Shown piece after piece: positions 52,367 through 60,944 of a stretch of DNA of 64,000 bases (position 1 is the first letter of the stretch; every line of letters begins with the position of its first letter). Under the pieces are notes generated by a model. That model did no database searches. It saw nothing but the letters and a program-made list of their open reading frames with translations, and was not told the origin of the DNA. This DNA comes from Arenibacter aquaticus (GTDB taxonomy: Bacteria; Bacteroidota; Bacteroidia; Flavobacteriales; Flavobacteriaceae): NCBI RefSeq assembly GCF_003957295.1, contig NZ_RQPJ01000001.1:372001-436000 (forward strand). The letters run 5' to 3'. A program made the position numbers and the translations under genes.

Positions 52367-52753
52367 TCAAAGAAACGCCTTATCCTTGGGCTCCCATAAT
52401 TCCAATTTATTCCCGTCCGGGTCTAGGATCCAACCAAACTTCCCATATTCATACTCCTCCACCTCCCCTACTATGGTTACCCCTTCCTTTTTTAGCGCTT
52501 TAAGCAATTCCTCCAAATTCTCCACTCTAAAATTCATCATAAAGGATGAGGTACTGGGTTTAAAATAAGAGGTATCCTCTTGCATGGGGCTCCATTGGGT
52601 AGAACAATCATTTCCCTCTTTGTCTTGCCACCAAAAGGTGCAGCCATATTGGTCCGTATCCAAGCCCAAATGTTTGTTGTACCAATTCTTTATCTTATCT
52701 GGATCCTTGGTTTTAAAGAAAAATCCACCAAGCCCGGTGACTCTTTTTTTCAT
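52367..52753 (-). CDS. VOC/glyoxalase family protein
   Basis: This 128-residue protein has the vicinal oxygen chelate fold: GLGGFFFKTKDPDKIKNWYN at the start, a central FWWQDKEGND and the C-terminal GWILDPDGNKLELWEP with the metal-binding Glu. VOC proteins include glyoxalases, dioxygenases and resistance proteins; the substrate cannot be told. Its start overlaps the stop of the upstream DUF1801 gene by 4 bases, so they form an operon. Confidence 0.85.
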   Translation of the reverse strand: MKKRVTGLGGFFFKTKDPDKIKNWYNKHLGLDTDQYGCTFWWQDKEGNDCSTQWSPMQEDTSYFKPSTSSFMMNFRVENLEELLKALKKEGVTIVGEVEEYEYGKFGWILDPDGNKLELWEPKDKAFL

Positions 52754-53217
52754 CGTTTTCTTTTAGTTTTCACCACCGTTTCATAAGTGGATATCCAATC
52801 TGCTACGCTAATCTTGGAGGCAAGTTGTCCTATAAGCTCATAGGGAACCTTGCTTAGATTCTTAAAGCGTATGCAGCTTTTCCCCATATCCAGCTTGTTC
52901 TTGCAGTGCTTGGGGTATTCGGCCAAGAACCAATCCATGACCGAGGGATCACTGTATATCCCCATATGGTAGACAGCTACAAAGTTTTTCTGTGAAGCCA
53001 GGTTCATAAACGGCAAGGGCAGTTTGGGATCGCAATGGTAGCCTTCCGGATAAAGGGAATGGGGCACCACATAGCCCAACATTCCGTAGTTGATACACTC
53101 TTCAAAACCCTTGGGAAGGTTTTTCAAAATAACCTTCCTTAATTTTTCTACAACCTCCTTGCGCTCCTCTGGGAGTTCCTGTAAATATTGTTCTACTGTA
53201 GTGGCTGTAGACTGCAT
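52750..53217 (-). CDS. DUF1801 domain protein
   Basis: This 155-residue protein of the DUF1801 (YdhG-like) fold begins TTVEQYLQELPEERKEVVEKLR and has the family segment EECINYGMLGYVVP and KSCIRFKNLSKVP. The fold resembles frataxin-like iron-binding proteins, but the biochemical role is not known. It is the first gene of an operon with a VOC protein. A long imperfect inverted repeat (53231-53294) lies in its leader. Confidence 0.85.
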   Translation of the reverse strand: MQSTATTVEQYLQELPEERKEVVEKLRKVILKNLPKGFEECINYGMLGYVVPHSLYPEGYHCDPKLPLPFMNLASQKNFVAVYHMGIYSDPSVMDWFLAEYPKHCKNKLDMGKSCIRFKNLSKVPYELIGQLASKISVADWISTYETVVKTKRKR

Positions 53218-53230
53218 GGCGTTATGGTTT

Positions 53231-53294
53231 TAGCTTAGGACCAACAAGCTATTGGCAATCCGGAAAAATAAATGGATTCTTGTGGTCCTGCTAT
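53231..53294 (-). promoter_or_regulatory. Long hairpin in the DUF1801-VOC leader
   Basis: The left arm 53231-53248 (TAGC, TT, AGGACCAACAAG) and right arm 53279-53294 (CTTGTGGTCCT, GCTA) are complementary apart from a 2-base and a 1-base bulge; an inner AATCC/GGATT pairing is possible. It ends 14 bases before the start codon. There is no T run, so it is more likely a leader structure or operator than a terminator. Confidence 0.5.
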
Positions 53295-53414
53295 CTAAAG
53301 TACAAAAAACAGCCTAATCCCAAAAGATATTTGAGAGATAGAAATAAAGATAATAAGCCTTCCTCCTTAATAAGAAAGCAACTTTAGAATACTAAATACG
53401 TAGAAGAACAGTTC

Positions 53415-54356
53415 TTATTGACAAAACTTTTCCCTGACCTTATCCACTACGGTCTGGGCCAATTTTACTTTACTTTCCACGGTCCAGCCGGCCACATGCG
53501 GAGATAATATTACATTTTCTGCCTTGATCAGGTAGTTAAAAGCCTCTGGCAATTGGGAATCACCAAACATATCCTCAAAGGATTTCTTCTCATATTCCAA
53601 AACATCCAATCCGGCTCCCAGGACTTTTCCCTCTTTCATGGCGGCAACCAGATCTTCCGTTACCACACATTTGCCCCTAGCGGTATTTATTAACCACAAC
53701 GGGTTATTAAAGCCTTCCAAGAATTCCGCTTTGATCATATTCATGGTAGTTTCGGTCTGTGGTACATGTAGGCTAAGCACTTGGCTTTTTTGTTTTAGCT
53801 CCATAATACCTACCTGTCTGGCATTGGCATCGCCAACCCCTCCAACAATGTCATAACAGATCACTTCCACATCAAAACCTTGGAGTTTTTTGGCGAAGGC
53901 CTTGCCCATATTTCCGTAGCCAATGATCCCTACCGTCTTACCATCCAGTTCCAGTCCTCTATTGCCTTCGCGGTCCCATTTGCCATTTCTAACCTCTTTG
54001 TCTGCCTTATTAAGTTTATTGAAAAGCGAGAGTATCATTCCCAGGGCATGTTCGCCAACGGCATTCCTATTGCCTTCGGGGGCGGCTGCAAGAAAGATCC
54101 CCAACTGCTTGGCATAATCGGTATCTATATTCTCCAAACCTGCTCCCAAACGCCCAATAAACTTTAGATTGGTAGCCTTGTCCAAAAAGGCTTTGTCTAT
54201 GGTAAACCTACTGCGTATAATGATCCCGTCATACCCACTGATCTTTTTTTCCACTTCCTCTTTACTGGAACTATAGTCTTCATGGTTCTGGAATCCCAAC
54301 TCCTTAAATTGCTCAATGATCAAAGGATGGTTAACATCTAAATGCAGTACTTTCAT
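53415..54356 (-). CDS. D-isomer 2-hydroxyacid dehydrogenase, phosphoglycerate dehydrogenase-like
   Basis: This 313-residue NAD-dependent dehydrogenase is of the D-3-phosphoglycerate/2-hydroxyacid family. The Rossmann motif is GIIGYGNMGKAFAKKL (about 146-161), the substrate Arg is in NTARGKCV and the catalytic His in LSPHVAGWT. It lacks the C-terminal ACT domain of full-length SerA. Serine synthesis is the likely pathway, but serC and serB are not adjacent. The ATG at 54356 fits its promoter (54375-54408), which gives a leader of about 12 bases. Confidence 0.85.
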   Translation of the reverse strand: MKVLHLDVNHPLIIEQFKELGFQNHEDYSSSKEEVEKKISGYDGIIIRSRFTIDKAFLDKATNLKFIGRLGAGLENIDTDYAKQLGIFLAAAPEGNRNAVGEHALGMILSLFNKLNKADKEVRNGKWDREGNRGLELDGKTVGIIGYGNMGKAFAKKLQGFDVEVICYDIVGGVGDANARQVGIMELKQKSQVLSLHVPQTETTMNMIKAEFLEGFNNPLWLINTARGKCVVTEDLVAAMKEGKVLGAGLDVLEYEKKSFEDMFGDSQLPEAFNYLIKAENVILSPHVAGWTVESKVKLAQTVVDKVREKFCQ

Positions 54357-54374
54357 AAAACTGGTATTATGCGG

Positions 54375-54408
54375 CAAATATACAAGTCCGTCCAACGACT
54401 TGAAACAA
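54375..54408 (-). promoter_or_regulatory. Promoter of the hydroxyacid dehydrogenase gene
   Basis: TTG (54408-54406), a 23-base spacer and TATATTTG (54382-54375) on the minus strand match the consensus at its longest spacing. Confidence 0.65.
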
Positions 54409-54536
54409 CTATGCCGACTATTTTTTGTTATTTGGCCCTGGAAAGCACTAAGGCTTTGCGTTGGAATTGGTATAAAAATAAGCCTTTATTGGTTTAATCC
54501 ATTTCCTAGGACATAAAACGGGTTGGCATCCTGCAC

Positions 54537-54603
54537 TAGGGATTGCAGCAGGCTACCGTGTAGCGCGTAAAGCCCGCCACCGACAGCGGCGGTAGAGTGC
54601 CCT
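54537..54603. repeat. GC-rich hairpin element at the mgtE 3' end, possibly a dispersed repeat
   Basis: The segment AGGGATTGCAGCAGGC, followed by AAAGCCCGCC and GGCGGTAG, is more GC-rich than its surroundings and contains a CCGCC/GGCGG hairpin. Its pattern recalls a repeat family seen in many flavobacterial intergenic regions; this is from memory and only one copy is in the window. It ends at the mgtE stop codon and could also serve as its terminator, though the T run is poor. Confidence 0.35.
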
Positions 54604-55954
54604 AAATACCCAGAATAACCTTGGCGATGGAAAAATAGATCAAAATCCCGAAAATATCATTGCTGGTGGTAATAAAAGGGCCGGTAGCAATGGCGGGATC
54701 TATGCCCCTTTTATGGAGAAAAAGTGGAATAAAGGTACCTATAATGCCCGCTACCACCGTTACGCTGACCAGGGAAATGGATATGGCCAGGGAGGTAAGG
54801 AAGCTACCCTTCCAGATCCAGGTAAAGAACAATAGTATTGATGCCAGTACCACGCCGTTGAGCAGGGCCAGTAGCATTTCTTTTATGAGGCGGCCGGTGA
54901 TGCTCCCTTTTAGGTCGTCATTGGCCAGTCCCTGTACCATGATAGCGCTGGATTGCACCCCCACATTACCGGCCATTGCCGCAATAAGGGGCGTAAAGAA
55001 AAACAGCACGCCGTACTGGCTCATCATGGTCTCGAACCCTCCCATAATGGCGGCCGCTCCCACGCCTCCCAACAATCCTAGGAACAGCCACGGCAAGCGG
55101 GCCCTAGTAAGGTCCCATATACTGTCATCTGCCTCCACATCCTGGGATATACCTGCTGCCAATTGGTAATCCTTTTCCGCTTCCTCCTTAATAACGTCTA
55201 CAATATCGTCTATGGTAATACGGCCTACCAACCTGCCTATCTCATCTACCACCGGAATGGCCTCCAAGTCATATTTAGACATGATCCTGGCCACTTCCTC
55301 TGGCTTTTCATTTACATTTACGGCATCTACCTTGGGAATATACACCTCGCTGATATGGGTCTTGGTAGAGGTGGTAAGCAAATCTTTTAGGGACAGTCGC
55401 CCTTTAAGCTTGCCTTCATCGTCTATAACATAAATGGAGTGCACCCTGGTAACGTTCTCTGCCTGGGCCCTCATTTCCTTAACACAGGTGAGCACGTTCC
55501 AATTCTCATTTACCTTTACCAGCTCCTTTGCCATGAGTCCCCCTGCAGAATTCTCATCATAGCGCAGCAGGTCAACAATATCCTTGGCATGCTCCCTATC
55601 TTCCAATTCAGAAATAACCTCCTGGACCATTTCTTTGGGAAGCTCTCCAATAATATCGGCCGCATCATCGGTATCCAGTTCGTCCAACTCCCCGGCAATT
55701 TCCTTTGCCGAGAGATTTCCCAAAATGGCCTCCCGCACATCCTCGTCCAGTTCGGTAAGGGTGTCCGATGTTTTTTCGCTATCTATAAGCTTGATCAGAT
55801 AGGTAGCACTGTCCTCATCCAATTCGTTGATAATCTCCGCAACATCGGCATAATGCACCTCAGCCAACATAGCTGCCAAGGTAGCATCTTGTTGGTTTTC
55901 TATCAGCAGCTCTATCTCTGCCAATAATTCTTCGGTGAGTTTAAATGGTATCAT
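54602..55954 (-). CDS. mgtE: Magnesium transporter MgtE
   Basis: This 450-residue magnesium channel of the inner membrane starts with an MgtE N domain rich in acidic helices (about 1-130: [32 protein letters not shown]). Two CBS domains follow (about 135-255; [38 protein letters not shown]) that close the pore when Mg2+ is high. Five membrane spans form the C-terminal part, with [19 protein letters not shown] in the last. The ATG at 55954 is used; a TTG two codons upstream is less likely. It overlaps the rsmA 3' end by 14 bases, at the end of a conserved flavobacterial operon. Confidence 0.95.
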   Translation of the reverse strand: MIPFKLTEELLAEIELLIENQQDATLAAMLAEVHYADVAEIINELDEDSATYLIKLIDSEKTSDTLTELDEDVREAILGNLSAKEIAGELDELDTDDAADIIGELPKEMVQEVISELEDREHAKDIVDLLRYDENSAGGLMAKELVKVNENWNVLTCVKEMRAQAENVTRVHSIYVIDDEGKLKGRLSLKDLLTTSTKTHISEVYIPKVDAVNVNEKPEEVARIMSKYDLEAIPVVDEIGRLVGRITIDDIVDVIKEEAEKDYQLAAGISQDVEADDSIWDLTRARLPWLFLGLLGGVGAAAIMGGFETMMSQYGVLFFFTPLIAAMAGNVGVQSSAIMVQGLANDDLKGSITGRLIKEMLLALLNGVVLASILLFFTWIWKGSFLTSLAISISLVSVTVVAGIIGTFIPLFLHKRGIDPAIATGPFITTSNDIFGILIYFSIAKVILGI

Positions 55955-56813
55955 TAGCAATCTTCTGGGTCAACGAAATGAAGTCCGCAACGCTCAATTG
56001 TTCCGGACGCAGGCCAAATATAGCATCTTCTTTGAGAACATCTGAAAGATTAAAGGTTTTTAAACTGTTACGAATGGTCTTTCTACGCTGGTTAAAAGCG
56101 GCCTTGACCACCTTTTTAAACAGTACTTCATCCACATCCAGGGTATAGGATTCCTTTCTGGTGAGCCGCAACACTCCTGAATGCACCTTTGGCGGCGGAT
56201 CAAATACCTTGGGCGATACCGTAAACAAGTATTCGGCATCATAAAAGGCCTGTACCAATACCGAGAGTATGCCATAAGCCTTACTGCCTTCCTTTTCACA
56301 AATCCTTTCGGCCACCTCTTTTTGGAACATCCCGGTAAATTCCGGGATTTGGTTCTTAAACTCCAACATCTTAAAGACGATCTGGGTAGATATATTGTAG
56401 GGGAAGTTCCCGGTTATGGCAAATTGCTCCTCCCCAAACAGGTTCCACAAGTCATACTTTAGAAAATCGGCTTCCAGTACCTTAAACTCGCCTTTGCGAT
56501 GCATTAGATCATTGTACTCCAAGGGAAAACTGTGATTGAGGTAGATAATAGATTCCTCATCCAGGTCCATGGCCACAAGATCTATGTCCTTTTCCAATAG
56601 GTATTTGGTAAGCACCCCTGTACCTGGCCCAATTTCTATTACGTTACGGTACCCTTTTAGGGACAAGGTATCCCCTATTTGTTTTGCAACGGACTCGTCC
56701 TTTAAAAAGTGCTGGCCCAAATGCTTTTTGGCCTTTACGGGACTCTCTTCCTGCCAGGGCTTGTTGGATTTGTCCTTTTTAGAATAATATGATTTTTTAT
56801 TTTTCTTGCTCAT
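55941..56813 (-). CDS. rsmA: 16S rRNA (adenine1518/1519-N6) dimethyltransferase
   Basis: RsmA (KsgA) dimethylates two adjacent adenines in the 3' hairpin of 16S rRNA during 30S assembly. This 290-residue protein has the signature [11 protein letters not shown], the SAM loop [14 protein letters not shown] and the catalytic NFPYN. A Lys-rich N-terminal extension of about 28 residues precedes the core. The ATG at 56813 is chosen, since the frame beyond it begins with TTG. It lies between DUF4286 and mgtE in one operon. Confidence 0.96.
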   Translation of the reverse strand: MSKKNKKSYYSKKDKSNKPWQEESPVKAKKHLGQHFLKDESVAKQIGDTLSLKGYRNVIEIGPGTGVLTKYLLEKDIDLVAMDLDEESIIYLNHSFPLEYNDLMHRKGEFKVLEADFLKYDLWNLFGEEQFAITGNFPYNISTQIVFKMLEFKNQIPEFTGMFQKEVAERICEKEGSKAYGILSVLVQAFYDAEYLFTVSPKVFDPPPKVHSGVLRLTRKESYTLDVDEVLFKKVVKAAFNQRRKTIRNSLKTFNLSDVLKEDAIFGLRPEQLSVADFISLTQKIANDTI

Positions 56814-56837
56814 ACTGTTATCCAATAAAGAAATGGA

Positions 56838-57149
56838 TTAATGTTCACTTACAATGGCCAACTCTGTTCTAAAATCGACAAATTTCCCGGCAAAGAGGTC
56901 CATCACTTTTTTATGGAGTCGGTCTGCATCCTCCTCGTAATACTTCTGCAGGGCTTCCTTGGAATCTGCGGTGTACTGCACGGAATAGGTGAGGCCGCCC
57001 ATCTCCTCTTCTACCAATACCTGTGTCATTAAGGCCTTGGTAAATTTTCCGGTATCCAACATCTCCGGAATATGGGTCTTCTTCATCCAAGCCAACCATT
57101 CTTCCTTTATTGATTCTTCTATATTTATGGTAACATTATAGATATACAT
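56838..57149 (-). CDS. DUF4286 family protein
   Basis: This 103-residue cytoplasmic protein begins YIYNVTINIEESIKEEWLAWM, the start of DUF4286. It is a ferredoxin-like, monooxygenase-shaped fold without catalytic residues that I can name. In flavobacteria it is regularly encoded just before rsmA, as here (24 bases before the rsmA ATG). The role is unknown. Confidence 0.85.
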   Translation of the reverse strand: MYIYNVTINIEESIKEEWLAWMKKTHIPEMLDTGKFTKALMTQVLVEEEMGGLTYSVQYTADSKEALQKYYEEDADRLHKKVMDLFAGKFVDFRTELAIVSEH

Positions 57150-57214
57150 ATCTTTGTTTTGGCACCCTTAGCGGGCAATTGAACATTATTTAATGGGCCA
57201 TATGGCCCTGGCTA

Positions 57215-59071
57215 TTAGTTGATACTATCTCCCCTTAGCTGCCTAAAATTCCTCCTGGCCTGTGGAAAATAGTAGCTATCCTGGTAATTATAAATGATTT
57301 TCTCATAATGGGCCTTGGCCTTATCGGGCTGGTCCAGCACATTTCGATATAGTTCTGCCAAGGCAAAATTGGCATCGTCGGCCAAAATATCATGGGGGTA
57401 GAAGGTCACTATTTTAAGATAGTTGAACTCGGCTTTTTCATAATCCTTTAATTGGGTCAGGATTTCGGCCTGTTTTAGCAATGCCTCATCCTCTATTTTC
57501 TCTCCTTTGTGATTTTGAAGAATATCTTCCAAAAGCCCTACCGCCTCTTTTTTCTTGTTTTGATAGGCCAGGAAATCGGCTCGCGCATATTTCTTTAGTG
57601 CCGTTTGTGTGGAGTCTTCCAGGGAATTATCTGAAATTAACAGACTCAGTTGCATGGCATCATTGGCAATTAATTGGGAGGTAGACCCCCTAAGGACCTT
57701 CAATTGGGTTAAGGCCCAATCAAAATCGCCCTTATAAAAACTGGTCTGCGCCACTTTAAAGCGGGCTTCCTGCCCCAGCACATCGTTCTTTAGGTCTTTC
57801 TGTATTTGGGAAAAATAAATCAAGGCCTGGTTAAACCGCTGGTCATACACCAGTATATCGGCCAAGGTACTTTTAATATAAGACTTCCCATAATTGTTCA
57901 GGGGTAGCTGCAGACACTTCTGCAGTATTTCAATGCCCGGTTGGGGATTGTCCATATTAAAGGTCAGAAATTTGGCATATGCAATGGGCAATTGCAGGGT
58001 TTCCATGTCATAGCCATGGATTGCCATAAGGTCTTTAAAGGTATTGCCCACATTTTCCAATATCTTTTTGTCCGGGTCCTGCAGATCTATTTGGATAAGG
58101 TTTAGTTTGGCGTCCAATACAATTACCTCATCGGCACTGTTCTGGGCAATATACCCATAAATATCCCTGGCAGTGGACAGGTCCTTGTTATCCAATGTTA
58201 TTTTCCCCAGTCCCTGTAACCGCTGCAGGGCCATTTCCCCACCACGCTTATAAATTGCCTTTTCTTGATTAAAGGCGCTTTTGTACTGCTTTTGCTGCAC
58301 AAAAAGCCAACTCAACAATTGGTTCCAAAGGACATCCGGTTTTTTTTGGGCGTTTTGCAGAACCACTTTTTTGAATTTTACATTGTTGGGATTGTCTGGT
58401 TCCGAGCCAATAAAATCACTTATATTCCTAAGCACATTGGCCTGGGACGCCTTGCCATCACTAATAAGGTTTAGGTAGGATTGGTACATGCGTTCTATAT
58501 CTCCCTGCTCCCCATAAATCCTGGCCTTTTGAAAATTATAATCCAACCTTGGATTTTTTTCCATGGCAATACTAAAGGCTTGTAGGGCGTAGTTTAAGAG
58601 CGTATATTTTTGAAACCTTAAGCCCATGCCATAGCCGTAATTGGGATTCTCCTCTATTTTGGCCAGTGCCTGCTCATAATATTCACTTGCTTTTTGGGGC
58701 TGTTCCTGTAGGGTATGGTTATACCCCAATTCTATAAGTATGGTGGGATAGGCGTTTCTTTGGTTTAATAGTTTTAATAGTATGGCTTCAGATTTATCAT
58801 ACTGTTCCAATTGCTGATAGCAGGCGACCAAGCCTTCCACATAATCGGTCCGCATTGGGTTTTTGGCCACCAATTTCTCATAGAAGACTACGGCCTTGTC
58901 AAAATCGCCATCCTCAAAATACTGTTTTGCCAAGAAATCTTCTTGGGAAACCAGGGATTGGCTACAAAGGCAGATAAAAATGAAAAGAAATAGTCGCAAT
59001 GGGGTCTTTTTTTCAAAGATACACAGAATGTAGAAAGTGGACGTTAAGGCTATGATAAAGAATTGGCCCAT
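57215..59071 (-). CDS. Secreted tetratricopeptide-repeat protein
   Basis: This protein (618 residues from the ATG at 59071) consists almost wholly of TPR-like helix pairs, for example ALAKIEENPNYGYGMGLRFQ and DYEKAEFNYLKIVTFYP, so it should act as a scaffold in the periplasm or at the outer membrane. The start is uncertain. The TTG at 58999 gives a 594-residue product with a simple signal peptide (RLFLFIFICLCSQSLVSQ), and a -7 element TATCTTTG lies just before it (59021-59014), inside the longer frame. The longer form would have two hydrophobic stretches. It is encoded between serS and DUF4286. Confidence 0.85.
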   Translation of the reverse strand: MGQFFIIALTSTFYILCIFEKKTPLRLFLFIFICLCSQSLVSQEDFLAKQYFEDGDFDKAVVFYEKLVAKNPMRTDYVEGLVACYQQLEQYDKSEAILLKLLNQRNAYPTILIELGYNHTLQEQPQKASEYYEQALAKIEENPNYGYGMGLRFQKYTLLNYALQAFSIAMEKNPRLDYNFQKARIYGEQGDIERMYQSYLNLISDGKASQANVLRNISDFIGSEPDNPNNVKFKKVVLQNAQKKPDVLWNQLLSWLFVQQKQYKSAFNQEKAIYKRGGEMALQRLQGLGKITLDNKDLSTARDIYGYIAQNSADEVIVLDAKLNLIQIDLQDPDKKILENVGNTFKDLMAIHGYDMETLQLPIAYAKFLTFNMDNPQPGIEILQKCLQLPLNNYGKSYIKSTLADILVYDQRFNQALIYFSQIQKDLKNDVLGQEARFKVAQTSFYKGDFDWALTQLKVLRGSTSQLIANDAMQLSLLISDNSLEDSTQTALKKYARADFLAYQNKKKEAVGLLEDILQNHKGEKIEDEALLKQAEILTQLKDYEKAEFNYLKIVTFYPHDILADDANFALAELYRNVLDQPDKAKAHYEKIIYNYQDSYYFPQARRNFRQLRGDSIN

Positions 59072-59144
59072 GGCCCGGAAAACACCAATTACACAATCTT
59101 AGGTTGTTAAAAACCTATAATATGGTGAACCGCGCCATGGGCCA
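59064..59144. repeat. 15-base inverted repeat with inner hairpin between serS and the TPR gene
   Basis: Arms 59064-59078 and 59130-59144 (TGGCCCATGGC, one base, CGG) are inverted copies with a single mismatch. The 51-base spacer contains a second perfect hairpin, TAGGTT/AACCTA (59100-59105, 59112-59117). The left arm includes the ATG at 59071, the upstream start option of the TPR gene, so pairing would hide that start codon in mRNA. It may also help end serS transcription. Confidence 0.6.
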
Positions 59145-59202
59145 TAGCAGCTATGCCAGGATTCCGCAAACAGCATCTGGCACTCTTATTGTTCTACTGG
59201 CC

Positions 59203-60474
59203 TTAGTCTATCTTACTAAAACCGGTATAGGGAACAAGGACTTCCGGTATTTGTATACCGTCCCCGGTCTGATAATTTTCCAATATTCCGGCCAACACCC
59301 TGGGCAGTGCCAAGGAGCTCCCGTTTAGGGTATGTGCCAGCTGACTCTTTCCGTTTTCGTCCTTATAGCGCAGCTTTAAACGATTGGCCTGATAGGTTTC
59401 AAAATTGGATACAGAGCTTATTTCCAACCAGCGGTCCTGGGCTGTAGAGAACACCTCAAAGTCATAGGTAAGTGCTGCCGTAAATCCTAAATCTCCCCCA
59501 CAGAGTCGCAATATCCTAAAGGGCAGTTTTAGTTCACGAAGGATATCCTTTATATGGCCAACCATGCCATCCAAGGCCTCATAGGATTTCTCCGGGTGCT
59601 CTACCCGTACTATTTCCACCTTATCAAATTGATGCAAACGGTTAAGCCCCCTTACATGGGCGCCGTAACTACCGGCTTCCCTTCTAAAACAAGGGGTATA
59701 GCCCGTATGACGGATTGGAAAATCGGTTTCACTTAGGATTACATCCCTATAAATATTGGTTACGGGCACTTCTGCGGTAGGGATCAAGTAAAGGTCATCC
59801 TCACCAATATGGTACATTTGCCCCTCCTTATCGGGCAATTGTCCCGTACCATATCCCGAGGCCTCATTTACCAAATGTGGCACTTGTATCTCTTGGTATC
59901 CCGCCTGGGTGTTCTTGTCCAAGAAGTAGGAGATCAAGGCCCTTTGCAGTCGGGCTCCTTTGCCCTTGTAGACCGGAAAGCCTGCACCCGTTATTTTTGC
60001 CCCCAGTTCAAAATCTATAATATCATATTTTTTTGCCAGCTCCCAGTGGGGCAGCGCCCCCTCCTTTAAGGCAGGGATATCCCCTTCCTTAAAGACCACC
60101 TCATTGTCCTCTTCCGTACTCCCTGCCGGAACGGAAGGATGTGGAACATTGGGGATCTGGTACAATAGGTTTTGCAACTCCGTTGCGGCAGCAGTTAGGC
60201 TTTCGTTCAATTCCTTGGATTCCTCTTTTAGCTTAGCTGTCTTTTCTTTTAGAACATTGGCTTCGGCAGCCTTGCCACTTTTATACAGCTTTCCTATTTC
60301 CTTGGACAGGCTATTGGACTCTGCCAAGGTGTTATCCAAAGAGCTTTGTAGGGATCGTCTTTTTTCATCCAATTGAAGTACGTTTTCAATAAGTGGAACC
60401 GCATCCAAATTCCGCTTTTTTAAAGCCTCTATTATCTGATCTTTATCTTCTCGAATAGCCTGTAATTGCAACAT
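59203..60474 (-). CDS. serS: Serine--tRNA ligase
   Basis: This 423-residue class II aminoacyl-tRNA synthetase charges tRNA-Ser. The N-terminal coiled-coil arm (about 28-105) contacts the long variable arm of the tRNA. The catalytic domain shows TAEVPVTN, motif 2 FRREAGSYG with RGLNRLHQFDKVE, and motif 3 GSSLALPRVLAGILENYQ. It starts with an ATG at 60474, downstream of a -7-like element (60501-60494), and leads the run serS-TPR-DUF4286-rsmA-mgtE. Confidence 0.97.
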   Translation of the reverse strand: MLQLQAIREDKDQIIEALKKRNLDAVPLIENVLQLDEKRRSLQSSLDNTLAESNSLSKEIGKLYKSGKAAEANVLKEKTAKLKEESKELNESLTAAATELQNLLYQIPNVPHPSVPAGSTEEDNEVVFKEGDIPALKEGALPHWELAKKYDIIDFELGAKITGAGFPVYKGKGARLQRALISYFLDKNTQAGYQEIQVPHLVNEASGYGTGQLPDKEGQMYHIGEDDLYLIPTAEVPVTNIYRDVILSETDFPIRHTGYTPCFRREAGSYGAHVRGLNRLHQFDKVEIVRVEHPEKSYEALDGMVGHIKDILRELKLPFRILRLCGGDLGFTAALTYDFEVFSTAQDRWLEISSVSNFETYQANRLKLRYKDENGKSQLAHTLNGSSLALPRVLAGILENYQTGDGIQIPEVLVPYTGFSKID

Positions 60475-60493
60475 TTTTCAAATTTTAATGTTG

Positions 60494-60532
60494 CAAATTT
60501 AATCTAATCTTCGGATTTTAAACCTAAATTTG
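60494..60532. promoter_or_regulatory. Facing -7 elements of serS and the VOC gene
   Basis: TAAATTTG occurs on the minus strand (60501-60494, toward serS) and on the plus strand (60525-60532, toward the VOC gene). Their upstream halves overlap in the 23 bases between them, so both promoters share the same DNA and could compete. TTG -33 elements are not clear for either. Confidence 0.5.
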
Positions 60533-60562
60533 AAACAGATATGACCCATAATATTTCAATAC

Positions 60563-60943
60563 ATGGTTTTTGAACATATTGCCCTAAACGTAGAAGACAC
60601 CCATAGCGTTAAAAATTGGTATGTTTCCCATTTAGGCCTAAAAGTCGCAAGGGAACAATTAACACCTCCATTTATGACATTTTTGGAAGATTCTTCCGGG
60701 CGTGTAATTCTGGAACTATACCATAGACCCGATGAAAAAATCACCAAATTTACATCCCAACACCCACTCACCTTTCATATGGCCTTTGTCTCTACCAATG
60801 CAGAACAAGACAAAATACGGCTACTAGGGCAGGGTGCCAGTTTTATAGAGGAAGTAAACACAGCAGACGGAAGCCATTTAATAATGCTCCGTGACCCTTG
60901 GGGCATGCCACTGCAGCTATGCCAAAGGGCGAATCCATTTTAA
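60563..60943 (+). CDS. VOC/glyoxalase family protein
   Basis: This 126-residue VOC-fold protein opens with FEHIALNVEDTHSVKNWYVS, carrying the first metal His, and has HMAFVS in the middle and LRDPWGMPLQLCQR at the end. The usual final Glu of the metal site appears to be Gln in PLQLCQ, so catalytic metal binding may differ. The reaction is unknown. It is divergent from serS and converges with the carboxylase-like gene, leaving one base between the two stops. Confidence 0.83.
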   Translation: MVFEHIALNVEDTHSVKNWYVSHLGLKVAREQLTPPFMTFLEDSSGRVILELYHRPDEKITKFTSQHPLTFHMAFVSTNAEQDKIRLLGQGASFIEEVNTADGSHLIMLRDPWGMPLQLCQRANPF

Positions 60944-60944
60944 T

